Part shown: positions 27,292 to 35,374 of the stretch, piece after piece
Layout of the letters: every line of letters starts with the position of its first letter
Position numbering within the stretch: position 1 is the stretch's first letter
Source of the DNA: Acidobacteriaceae bacterium
GTDB taxonomy: Bacteria; Acidobacteriota; Terriglobia; Terriglobales; Acidobacteriaceae
Assembly (NCBI GenBank): GCA_903642235.1
Contig: CAHJWL010000005.1
Location: 1-64,000, forward strand
Direction: 5' to 3'
Length of the DNA stretch: 64,000 bases
Program-made: the position numbers and the translations under genes
Notes under the pieces: model-generated
Told to the model about the DNA's origin: nothing
Database searches by the model: none
Seen by the model: the letters and a program-made list of their open reading frames with translations, nothing else

Positions 27292-27597
27292 TGCACTCTC
27301 TCTGCTCGCATGGCGCCTCTCACAATGGGAAGGGACGCCTCCACGGCATCTGCTGCCTGCACAAGAATACGAGATTTTCTCTTCGTGCGCCCTCGGACAT
27401 CCTGCGCCGTGTCCTCACGCCTGCATCACGCAACGGCATGCTGTGCGACTGCTTGCGCTCTTGCAGGAAGCCAGGAGAGGGTGTTCAAGACGGAAAACGA
27501 GCTCCGGCTGATGCTTTAGGGAGCCAATCTGCAGACCCTTCGTTCATACTTGTTTTCGAAAGTATCGCCACGCTGTTCCGAGGATCAAACTGTGGAG
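27292..27597. other. Divergent control region, receptor / GH2
   Basis: About 300 bases lie between the divergent receptor and GH2 genes, and both promoters must be here. No clear operator palindrome was seen. Short open frames cross it on both strands but show no domain. Confidence 0.4.
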
Positions 27598-30294
27598 ATG
27601 TACCGCTTCCGTTCGCTTCTTCTCGCCATCTGTGTTCTCCCTTCCGCCATCCTGCATGCGGCATCCACACGCCCGGCGCCCAGGTCTGATGCTATGACTC
27701 CGATTTCGAACTGGCAGATGCAGAGCGCTGCGGTCATCAAGCAGAGCGGTGATGCCGTCTCCAAGCCCTCCTTCAGCACAGCTGGCTGGTACGCAGCGAC
27801 GGTTCCCGGAACAGTTCTTACAACGCTCGTCAACAACAGGGTCTACCCGGAGCCTCTCTACGGGGAGAACATGCGTCCGGAGACCATTCCCGAGAGCCTC
27901 GCCCGCACGTCGTTCTGGTACCGCGCCGTGCTGGATGTTCCCACAGCTTTTGCCGGCAGGCACATCTGGCTGAACTTCGACGGCATCAACTACTCCGCCG
28001 CTGTGTGGGTCAATGGCTCAGAGGTCGGCACCATGCGTGGCGCCTTCAGCCGTGGTCAGTTCGACATCTCGTACAACGTCAAGCCTGGCCGAAAGGCAGT
28101 CGTCGCTGTGCTGATCACGCCGCAGCCTCACCCGGGCACCCCGATCGAGCACACGATTAAGAACGGCATTGGCAAGAACGGCGGCATCACTGCGATTGAT
28201 GGACCTACCTTTCTTTCGACTATCGGCTGGGACTGGCTGCCGGGCGTCCGCGACCGCGACACTGGTCTCTGGCAAAAGGTGTACCTGACCGCCACCGGCT
28301 CTGTACGTCTCAAGGATCCGCTCGTCACGACCGACCTTCCGCTGCCGAAGACGGACACCGCCGACATTGCCATCAGGGCCACGCTTGAGAACATCACCGA
28401 TCGCCCGCAGCACGGCATCCTTAAGGGAATGATCGACGACATCTCCTTTGAGCAGGCGGTCACGCTCGAGCCTCATGCCTCGAAGCTCGTCAGCTTTGAC
28501 CCCAGTGCAACGGCTGCCCTCCACATGGCGAATCCGAAGCTCTGGTGGCCCAATGGCTATGGTCCGCAGAACCTCTACAAACTCCATCTTTCCTTTGTCG
28601 AAAGCAACAGGGTTTCGGACTCTCAGGACGTCACCTTCGGCGTTCGCAAAATCTCCTACAGCGTTCCCGATTCCGAGAACCTCACCATCTCCGTCAATGG
28701 CGTTCGCGTCTTCATCCGAGGTGGGAACTGGGGTCTTGACGAGGGCTTGAAGCGCATCCCGCGCGAGCGCCTCGAAGCCCAGATCCGCATGCACGCCCTC
28801 GCCAACATGAACCTCATCCGCAACTGGGTCGGCCAAAGCACCAGCCAGGACTTCTACGACCTCTGCGACAAGTACGGCATCCTGCTTTGGGACGAGTTTT
28901 TTCAGCCCAATCCCTCTGACGGCCCCGACCCTACCGACCTCGACACCTACATGTTCAATGTGCGCGAGAAGATCCTGCGCTTTCGCAACCACCCCGCCAT
29001 CGCCGTCTGGTGCGCCCGCAACGAGGGCTTCCCACCGAAAGAGATCGACGATCGCCTCCGTGTTCTCATGGCCGAGCTTGAACCCACCCGCCGCTATCAG
29101 CCCAGCTCCACCTCCGGCGCCGGCGTGCGCTCGCACGGTCCGTACTACTGGCGCGAGCCGCGTGAGTTCTACAGGATCACCGACGACTTCTTCAAGACAG
29201 AGACCGGCAGCATGTCCGTCCCGACGCTTGAATCCATCAAGGGCATGATGCCGGAAAAAGACTGGGAGACTATCAACGACGACTGGGCGCAGCATGACTT
29301 CGCCCGTGGCGCCCAGCGAGGCGATACATACCCCGGCATCGTCGCCGCACGGTACGGCACGATTGCCAATCTCGCCGACTTCGCTCGCAAAGCGCAGCTC
29401 ATGAACTACGAGGCCTACCGCGCCATGTACGAGGGCCGCAACGCGCAGCTCTTTCATCAGGCGACCGCAATCATCACCTGGATGAGCCACCCCGCGCAGC
29501 CCTCCTTTGTCTGGCAGATCTACCACTACGATCTCGAGCCAAACAGCTCGCTCTTCGCGGTCAAGAAGGCCGGCGAGCTTCTTCATATTCAGTATAACGA
29601 GTCCACTGGCGCTCTTGAAGTGATCAACAACACAGCCACCGTCCTCGCCGGCGCTACCGCCCATCTCACCATCTACAACCTGGACGGCACGCTTGCGGCG
29701 CAACAGGATTACCCGGTAAATGCGGCCGCCGATGTGGCCACAAACCTCGGTGTCGTCACCATCCCACCCTCCGCCTCCGCCGTTCATTTTCTCAAACTGA
29801 CTCTCTTTGACAGCGCCGGCAAACCCGTCTCTGAAAACCTCTACTGGCACGCCCAGCCCGACCACCAGGACGACCTCACCGCCCTGAACGACCTCGCCCC
29901 CGTTACCCTCGACGCGCAGATTTCGCAGGCCACAATTGGCGACCGAAAGGGAGTTACCGTCACCCTCCACAATCCCGGTAAAACGGTCGCTCTCATGACA
30001 CACCTCCAACTCCGTCACGGAGCCAGCGGCAGCCCCGGCACGCGTGTTCTTCCTGCCTTTCCCAGCGACAACTACATCTCGCTCCTGCCCAACGAGTCCA
30101 GGACCATCACCATCGACGCCGCCGTCGACGCCTTCAAGGGCGAAGACGCCCTTGTCCTGGTCGACGGCTGGAATGTCACCGTCACCCCCGCCTCCGCCCC
30201 CGGCGTCAGCATCGCTCCCAACACCGCCGCCATGCCCTCTAACTCCCCCACCACCGGCCTGCCCTTCCAGACCACCGGCCTCCGCCAGGACTAA
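27598..30294 (+). CDS. Glycoside hydrolase family 2 (exo-glucosaminidase/mannosidase-like)
   Basis: The 898-residue secreted enzyme starts at ATG 27598, giving a signal peptide (MYRFRSLLLAICVLPSAILH); the frame is open 48 bases further upstream. The GH2 jelly-roll (SFWYRAVLDVP ... HIWLNFDGINYSAAVWVNG), immunoglobulin-like and TIM-barrel domains follow in order. The barrel has ISVNGVRVFIRGGNWG, acid/base Glu476 in ARNEG and probable nucleophile Glu535 in KTETG. The C-terminus has further beta-sandwich domains. The layout is closest to exo-beta-D-glucosaminidase or beta-mannosidase branches of GH2; the exact sugar cannot be fixed. It probably works with the adjacent receptor. Confidence 0.87.
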   Translation: MYRFRSLLLAICVLPSAILHAASTRPAPRSDAMTPISNWQMQSAAVIKQSGDAVSKPSFSTAGWYAATVPGTVLTTLVNNRVYPEPLYGENMRPETIPESLARTSFWYRAVLDVPTAFAGRHIWLNFDGINYSAAVWVNGSEVGTMRGAFSRGQFDISYNVKPGRKAVVAVLITPQPHPGTPIEHTIKNGIGKNGGITAIDGPTFLSTIGWDWLPGVRDRDTGLWQKVYLTATGSVRLKDPLVTTDLPLPKTDTADIAIRATLENITDRPQHGILKGMIDDISFEQAVTLEPHASKLVSFDPSATAALHMANPKLWWPNGYGPQNLYKLHLSFVESNRVSDSQDVTFGVRKISYSVPDSENLTISVNGVRVFIRGGNWGLDEGLKRIPRERLEAQIRMHALANMNLIRNWVGQSTSQDFYDLCDKYGILLWDEFFQPNPSDGPDPTDLDTYMFNVREKILRFRNHPAIAVWCARNEGFPPKEIDDRLRVLMAELEPTRRYQPSSTSGAGVRSHGPYYWREPREFYRITDDFFKTETGSMSVPTLESIKGMMPEKDWETINDDWAQHDFARGAQRGDTYPGIVAARYGTIANLADFARKAQLMNYEAYRAMYEGRNAQLFHQATAIITWMSHPAQPSFVWQIYHYDLEPNSSLFAVKKAGELLHIQYNESTGALEVINNTATVLAGATAHLTIYNLDGTLAAQQDYPVNAAADVATNLGVVTIPPSASAVHFLKLTLFDSAGKPVSENLYWHAQPDHQDDLTALNDLAPVTLDAQISQATIGDRKGVTVTLHNPGKTVALMTHLQLRHGASGSPGTRVLPAFPSDNYISLLPNESRTITIDAAVDAFKGEDALVLVDGWNVTVTPASAPGVSIAPNTAAMPSNSPTTGLPFQTTGLRQD

Positions 30295-30339
30295 CCCATC
30301 AGTCTGCCGGCCTAGAACCGCCACCGCTAAAGACAACGC

Positions 30340-30378
30340 AGCGCTGACACTCCTGTCAGCGCTGTTGCCCTTTTTTTT
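30340..30378 (+). terminator. Rho-independent terminator after GH2
   Basis: A perfect 10-bp inverted repeat, AGCGCTGACA / TGTCAGCGCT (30340-30349 and 30354-30363) with a CTCC loop, is followed by GTTGCCC and a T8 run (30371-30378), 46 bases after the GH2 stop. Confidence 0.85.
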
Positions 30379-30426
30379 GTCATTTCCGAGCAGAGCGAGG
30401 AATCTGCTTCTCTACCGGGAACACCC
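30371..30426 (+). repeat. Dispersed intergenic repeat, copy 3
   Basis: A T8 run, then GTCATTTCCGAGCAGAGCGA, GGAATCTGCTTCTC and TACCGGGAACACC. The ends match copy 1 (121-165), while the centre resembles the GAGCGCAGCGA core of the copy at 56461-56493. TTCC...GGAA can pair as a short stem. Confidence 0.6.
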
Positions 30427-30792
30427 GGACCACTCAGATCATTCGCCCAGCCAAGACTTCGCGCAGCGAAGACCTGTTTTCCCTGACTGCGCCACAACTC
30501 CCTGCCGTTTGCTTGCCTTCCGAGCACAGCGGGGAACCCCGCATTCGCTCTCACAACGGAGCGAAGCGACGCGCTTGCCCGGTAAGCAGATGGGGACCAG
30601 CCTCAATGCAGCGGCAGAGAGAGCCTGGCGCAATCCGCCCTATTCACCGGGTAAGCTACTTTTAAAGCCCGTCATCGCCGTCCTCTAGATCCAATCTGAC
30701 ATTGGAGATTAGGTCCACCACTAACTCCAATGATCTGAATATTTTACTCACAAAGGTATGGGACGGGGGCGGGGGTAGCTTGTAGCCGCAGC
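30427..30792. other. Intergenic region with further repeat debris
   Basis: The gap after repeat copy 3 holds more fragments of the same flavour: GACTTCGCGCAGCGAAGACC at about 30463, CCGAGCACAGCGGGGAACCC at about 30519 and AACGGAGCGAAGCGACGCGC at about 30556. This suggests a cluster of decayed repeats. No gene is supported. Confidence 0.4.
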
Positions 30793-32268
30793 CTACCGTT
30801 CCGGCACCGGAGCCACCGCCTGGCTGCAATGTCCCTTTCCGTCGCACGCCCGCACCCCAAAGAACACGTTGTCCTTCGATACCGGCAGCGTCGCACTCAG
30901 CACCCCCTCCTTACCCGGGTACCGCGTCGCCTCCGCTGTGTACTGCCAATCCGTCGCAGCCGTCTCTCGCCACACCACCTCATACTGCACACCTGCACCC
31001 GCGGCCAAGGGAGCTTCCCACGTCAGCGTCGTGTTATTATCGAGAGCCTTTGTCACGACCTTCACATTGAGCGGCGCACCCGGCGAGTTCGCCAACGTCG
31101 CCAGGGTTGCGGCATTCAGGCGAGCCACTCGCGCCATGTAATTGAAGTCATTGAACTTCATGAGATCCCCGTACTCCACTCCACCCTCCGTCCGCACATT
31201 CTGGTGCTGGTGGTTGAAGTTCTCCCGCCACTCGGTGAAGCGCACGGCAGGGAAGCCCTCCGCCGAAAACGAGCTATGATCTCCGCCCCGCAGATACCGA
31301 TCCAGCCGCAGCTCCATTACCGGCTTCAGAGGGAGCTGCATCGGCTTCGCGTCAGCCTCGGAATACGTTCGGGCCACCGCCAGTACCTGCCGTGCCAGCT
31401 CTCGCGACGGCGTATCGTTCTCCGCTCCTGTGAGCAGAGTTGCGCGCAGCTCCGCGGCCGGCATCGTTGACAGCACTCCCTGCGAGAACACGCGGACCAG
31501 CGACTTCGACTGCAGCGTCTCGCCGGGCGTTGTGTCCCCGCCTACGATGTCGTTGTTCAGCACCCCCTCCAGCTGCCAGCCTTCAGACTTCGCCAGCTCC
31601 GCCAGATGATGGCTGCCATTCAGTCCCTGCTCCTCGCCCGCCACTGCAACAAACACCAGCGTCGCCGGCAGCTTCATGCCACTCAGCACGCGTGCTGTCT
31701 CGAGCGATATGGCTGTGCCGCTTGAGTCGTCGTTCGCTCCCGGCGCCGCCCCTCGCGCATCCATAATGTCCGTGTTGCGGGTGTCGTAGTGTCCCGTAAT
31801 CAGGTACATTCGCTTTGCTTGCGCCGGGTCCGATCCGCGCAGGACCGCGTAGACGTTATGTAACTTCGTCGGCTTCGCATAGCGCGAGGTTCGCCCCGTC
31901 GTATCGGGCGCCGGCGGCGTATACACGAAGATGTCGTCCTTCACCTCCAGGCACCCGCCGCAGGCCTTCGAGATCGCCTCAAACTGTGAATGAATCCAGT
32001 CTCCTGCTGGCAGAATCCCCGTTCCTGCCGGCAGATCGGTTTCCATGCTCGAAAGCGTGCTCCGCGACCCGAACGCCAGCAGCCTCTCAATGGTCGCGTG
32101 CATTGCTTCGGGTGAGATCTTCGTCAGCGCAGCAGCGATCGCCGGATCGGCTCGCTCTGTCTGAAGCGGCTGACCGGCAGCCTCGTAGTCCAGCTTCTGT
32201 GCGGGTGAGGCGAGAGAGGCGCCCAGAGCGAAGCCGAGCACGAGAGTTTCCGCAGAGATCAGATTCAT
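30793..32268 (-). CDS. Secreted M28 family zinc peptidase
   Basis: The 491-residue protein starts at ATG 32268, with AAAAGGA just upstream and a signal peptide (TLVLGFALGASLASPA). The frame is open to 32367, but that extension has no ribosome site. The M28 di-zinc centre is complete: GHYDTR, GANDDSSG, AGEEQGLNGS (catalytic Glu-Glu), NNDIVGGD and GGDHSSF. From about residue 390 a fibronectin-type-III-like domain follows (APLNVKVVTKALDNNTTLTW). M28 enzymes are mostly aminopeptidases. It probably degrades peptides in the periplasm or outside the cell. Confidence 0.88.
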   Translation of the reverse strand: MNLISAETLVLGFALGASLASPAQKLDYEAAGQPLQTERADPAIAAALTKISPEAMHATIERLLAFGSRSTLSSMETDLPAGTGILPAGDWIHSQFEAISKACGGCLEVKDDIFVYTPPAPDTTGRTSRYAKPTKLHNVYAVLRGSDPAQAKRMYLITGHYDTRNTDIMDARGAAPGANDDSSGTAISLETARVLSGMKLPATLVFVAVAGEEQGLNGSHHLAELAKSEGWQLEGVLNNDIVGGDTTPGETLQSKSLVRVFSQGVLSTMPAAELRATLLTGAENDTPSRELARQVLAVARTYSEADAKPMQLPLKPVMELRLDRYLRGGDHSSFSAEGFPAVRFTEWRENFNHQHQNVRTEGGVEYGDLMKFNDFNYMARVARLNAATLATLANSPGAPLNVKVVTKALDNNTTLTWEAPLAAGAGVQYEVVWRETAATDWQYTAEATRYPGKEGVLSATLPVSKDNVFFGVRACDGKGHCSQAVAPVPER

Positions 32269-32371
32269 GTACGTCCTTTTAAGCAAGCAGTTGAAGGGGC
32301 TGTCCGCAACCGTGGCCCAGATCCCTTGCGAGGCTGAGTCTTCCGTTTCTACTCGGCGTCCGCACATCGGT

Positions 32372-32626
32372 TTAGAACCTCACCTGAATCCGGTATTCGC
32401 CTGGATCCAGTGCCGGATTGCCGTACAGCCCGGCACCATCGGTCGGCATTGTTTGATCGATCCCGCTTCCGTTGCTGTGCGCCGTGACCTGTGCATCCAG
32501 AACGACCGCGCCGGACAAATCGACCGCTGTTCCGGCGATCGTCGCAGTCGATTGTGCAAAGGCAGTGCTTGCTTCGAGAACAATCGAGAAGGAGAGAGCA
32601 GCAGGGAGGGGAGCAATGGTCTTCAA
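32372..32626 (-). pseudogene. Truncated receptor N-terminus (regulatory-like domain only)
   Basis: A TTG start at 32626 with an AAGGAG site 4 bases upstream opens an 84-residue frame. It has a signal peptide (LKTIAPLPAALSFSIVLEA...AFAQ) and a single carboxypeptidase-regulatory-like unit (IAGTAVDLSGAVVLDAQVTA ... DPGEYRIQVRF), after which it stops. In full Oar-like receptors this unit is followed by about 1000 residues of plug and barrel. None of that is seen in any frame downstream. A decayed receptor gene is most likely; a stand-alone small secreted protein is possible. The intact ribosome site argues for caution. Confidence 0.5.
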
Positions 32627-32931
32627 GGTGTCTCCTTGCGTGCGGCAACATTTAGAGGAGGGAAGCAGCGGCCACAGAAGAGGCCCGGCGCGGAGACGGG
32701 GGAAGGCGATCGTAAGCAAGTCACCCAGTCACGAGTCGCTCCAAACTGGTTGCGTTAGCGAGAGACTACCGAGGGCTTAACGGGACGTCAATCATTCCGC
32801 TGCTCCGGCGCGCGCACGTCCCATGCGGCCAGGGACCGCAGCCCTTCAGCAGGCAGACACAAAGCTGACCGTTTACGACATCGCTACAACCTCTTGGAAT
32901 AGCTTCTTCTCTCGTGATCGGAGAGCATCGC
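32627..32931. other. Divergent intergenic region, nothing recognised
   Basis: About 300 bases separate the truncated receptor gene (minus) and the aldo/keto reductase gene (plus). No repeat, hairpin or RNA gene was recognised. A 66-codon minus-strand frame at 32766-32966 runs into the reductase gene and lacks any domain. Confidence 0.35.
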
Positions 32932-33957
32932 ATGAGCATGCACACCACAGCCTCCACAACGAGCACCGCATCGCGTCAACTGGGCCGCACCGGGCCTCAC
33001 GTCTTTCCCATTGCGCTGGGCTGCATGGGCATGAGCGGTATGTACGGCACGACGGAGGACGCAGAGAGCATACGTGCGATTCATGCCGCGATCGACGGCG
33101 GAGTCACCCTGATTGACACCGGAGACTTCTACGGCATGGGGCACAACGAAATGTTGATCGCGCGGGCGTTGGGTGAACTTCCACCCTCCACCCGTGAGAA
33201 GGTTCTTCTCAGCGTCAAGTTCGGTGCGATGCGCACGCCATCCGGCGCCTGGGCTGGTTTCGACGGGCGTCCGGCGGCAGTTAAGAACTATCTGGCTTAC
33301 TCCCTTAAGCGACTCGGCGTGGCGCAGGTTTCCATCTATCGCCCGGCCCGCATTGACGATCACATCCCGATCGAGGAGACAATTGGGGCCGTTGCCGACA
33401 TGATCAAACAGGGCTTCGTTCGGTATGCCGCTCTCAGCGAAGCCAGTGTCGAGACGACACGCCGTGCGCAGACAGTTACGCCGATCGTCGATGTTCAGCT
33501 TGAGTACGGCATCACGACCCGCGGCATGGAAGCAAAGGTTCTTCCCGGTCTCCGTGATCTCGGGGTCGGCGTGACTGCCTATGGTGTTCTTTTACGTGGC
33601 CTTGTCTCGGGCGCTCGACCAACCGAGAAATCCGATTTTCGCCGCTTCCTGCCCCGCTTTACCGGCGCTGCGGGAGAGGCAAACCGACAGCTGATCGCGG
33701 CACTCGATGGCGTCGCCGCCCAGCATGGCGTGACTGTCTCAGAGCTCGCCATCGCATGGTCTCTCCATCGCGGGACAGATATCATCCCTTTGCTGGGCTC
33801 CCGAACTGTAGCGCAGGTGCAGTCGTCCCTGAGAGCTCTCGACCTGCAGCTCACGCCCGAGGATCTTATTGGCCTAGATCAGGTCTTCTCTGCCGATGGC
33901 ATACAGGGGACGCGCTACGACAAAATCGCTATGACCCACCTGGACAGCGAGCGATAG
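32932..33957 (+). CDS. Aldo/keto reductase, His of the tetrad replaced
   Basis: The 341-residue protein has the aldo/keto reductase TIM barrel: IALGCMGMSGMYG, catalytic Asp62 and Tyr67 in DTGDFYGMG, and Lys96 in SVKFG. Where most relatives have the catalytic His (YYQHRVD) this protein reads YRPARID, so the His position is Ala139. NADPH is the expected cofactor, with the binding loop at LLGSRTVAQVQSSL. The ATG at 32932 has GGAGAG upstream; a GTG at 32914 is the alternative start. Substrate is unknown. Confidence 0.82.
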   Translation: MSMHTTASTTSTASRQLGRTGPHVFPIALGCMGMSGMYGTTEDAESIRAIHAAIDGGVTLIDTGDFYGMGHNEMLIARALGELPPSTREKVLLSVKFGAMRTPSGAWAGFDGRPAAVKNYLAYSLKRLGVAQVSIYRPARIDDHIPIEETIGAVADMIKQGFVRYAALSEASVETTRRAQTVTPIVDVQLEYGITTRGMEAKVLPGLRDLGVGVTAYGVLLRGLVSGARPTEKSDFRRFLPRFTGAAGEANRQLIAALDGVAAQHGVTVSELAIAWSLHRGTDIIPLLGSRTVAQVQSSLRALDLQLTPEDLIGLDQVFSADGIQGTRYDKIAMTHLDSER

Positions 33958-33990
33958 GAGTGCGGGATTTGGAGCGCTGACAGGAGAAGG

Positions 33991-34284
33991 CTAGAAGTTC
34001 AAGATTCGAATAGCATCAGCTACCCAGATGCCAACGATGCCAGCCGTCATCAGACCCGCGGCACCGCCAAAGAGCTTTACAAAGGGCTGCACCTGGTTCA
34101 CGCGGCGCACGATGTCGTTCTGCTGGCGCTGGCCATCCGGGTTGTTCTCCGCTAAGAACAGCTGATCGTCCTCGTAGCGGGTCAGTTGGCCACGATACGT
34201 CAGCAGACCAACAAAGCATGCAACCAGAGACGCCCAGACAACAAGAAGTGTGGGAACTGCAGACACGGCGGAGTTCAGAGACAT
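33991..34284 (-). CDS. Small two-helix membrane protein, function unknown
   Basis: The 97-residue protein has two membrane helices (VPTLLVVWASLVACFVGLL and LFGGAAGLMTAGIVGIWVA) separated by a charged loop of about 45 residues. No family is recognised. It ends 33 bases from the convergent aldo/keto reductase gene. Confidence 0.65.
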   Translation of the reverse strand: MSLNSAVSAVPTLLVVWASLVACFVGLLTYRGQLTRYEDDQLFLAENNPDGQRQQNDIVRRVNQVQPFVKLFGGAAGLMTAGIVGIWVADAIRILNF

Positions 34285-34422
34285 GACCTAGCGTCCTTCC
34301 CGTGGGCGGCATCGGCATAGTCTCGCGTCCGGCGTGCACCCAACGTGCCGGATCATACCCTTTCAACACAGGAAGAGACCAGAGAAATAGCACGAAAGGT
34401 GTAGACGGCTTCAGGCCTGTCT

Positions 34423-34593
34423 CTACGGGCCCAAAAGAGCCTGTATTTTGAACGCGATTGCGATGCCGACCAGAAGAAGGACGGCAAGCAGGACGCCAAC
34501 ATAGCGGGCCGCCCGTCGCGCGCCCTCACCGCTGGGCTGCGTGATGCCGAATGTATTCACAAAGGCGTACACCAAAAACACCAGAAAGGTCAT
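34423..34593 (-). CDS. 56-residue membrane protein, function unknown
   Basis: This short gene encodes MTFLVFLVYAFVNTFGITQP, a short basic loop (SGEGARRAARY) and a second hydrophobic helix (VGVLLAVLLLVGIAIAF), ending QALLGP. Two membrane helices with a positive loop between them is a credible small membrane protein. The ATG overlaps the TGA of a 17-codon upstream frame (34590-34643) that has its own AAGGAG site, so translation may be coupled. No family is recognised. Confidence 0.5.
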   Translation of the reverse strand: MTFLVFLVYAFVNTFGITQPSGEGARRAARYVGVLLAVLLLVGIAIAFKIQALLGP

Positions 34594-34849
34594 ACCGCCT
34601 GGTCGTCTTCCCGCCGCAGAAGAGTGTCGCTGTTCCAGATCATAGTGCTCCTTCCAAGAGAATCAGCTTGGGGAAAGAACAGGCATTCGCCTTGTTTTCA
34701 GGTGAGACTACTGCACCGTTGCTGCAGCGGTCGCATCTACTGCTCCTGTGCTGTACGCAGAGCAATCTTGCTCTTGTAGCCCGTTCCGCATCGGCATACA
34801 CTGAACTCAGACCGAACCCGTCCGAATCCGGACTTTGGAGAACATACCC

Positions 34850-35239
34850 ATGGCAACTGCCACCACCACTCCCTCCGCCGAAGTCGTAACTGGTGCGCCC
34901 GCTGCGCCCAGCCAGCCGGTTAACCTGACTCCGTCTGCCATTGTGAAGGTGCGTGAGATCATGGCCACCCAGGATCCCATTCCTGCCGGTCTTCGCATCG
35001 GCGTTGTTGGTGGAGGGTGCTCCGGCTTTCAGTACTCCATGAGTTTTGAGAATGCCGCCGGTATGATGGATAAGGTTGTCCGCTTCGACGACCTCAAAGT
35101 CTTCATTGATGCTACCAGCGCGATGTACCTGAACGGATGCACGGTCGACTACGTTGAGACCTTGGAAGCCGCCGGCTTCAAGTTTGAGAACCCCCAGGTC
35201 AAGAGCACCTGCGGCTGCGGGTCTTCCTTCAGCGTGTAG
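34850..35239 (+). CDS. erpA: A-type iron-sulfur carrier (ErpA/IscA-like)
   Basis: The 129-residue protein transfers Fe-S clusters to apoproteins. The three conserved Cys are present: Cys57 in GGGCSGFQY, and Cys121 and Cys123 in STCGCGSSF. The N-terminus has a low-complexity extension of about 20 residues before the domain (LTPSAIVKVREIM). The ATG at 34850 follows GGAG by a suitable distance. No other isc or suf genes are adjacent. ErpA and IscA cannot be told apart with certainty. Confidence 0.88.
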   Translation: MATATTTPSAEVVTGAPAAPSQPVNLTPSAIVKVREIMATQDPIPAGLRIGVVGGGCSGFQYSMSFENAAGMMDKVVRFDDLKVFIDATSAMYLNGCTVDYVETLEAAGFKFENPQVKSTCGCGSSFSV

Positions 35240-35263
35240 TTACCGTTCCACTGCGCCACCCGC

Positions 35264-35289
35264 AAAGGCCTCCACATCGGAGGCCTTTT
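35264..35289 (+). terminator. Rho-independent terminator after erpA
   Basis: A perfect 10-bp stem AAAGGCCTCC / GGAGGCCTTT (35264-35273 and 35279-35288) with loop ACATC ends in TTTT, 25 bases after the stop codon. Confidence 0.85.
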
Positions 35290-35374
35290 GCTATTTATGA
35301 GTGTTCTTTGCTCGATCAAAGACATCACCGGAGCGGCACACTTCCGGTACCGTAGCTCTTAGCCGCTTTTGCTC

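Noticed and set aside
28018..30336. 772-codon open frame antisense to the GH2 gene
   Set aside because: It mirrors the GH2 gene, whose domains and catalytic residues are clear. The antisense product is Val/Gly/Glu-rich with no domain, as expected from GC-rich third positions.
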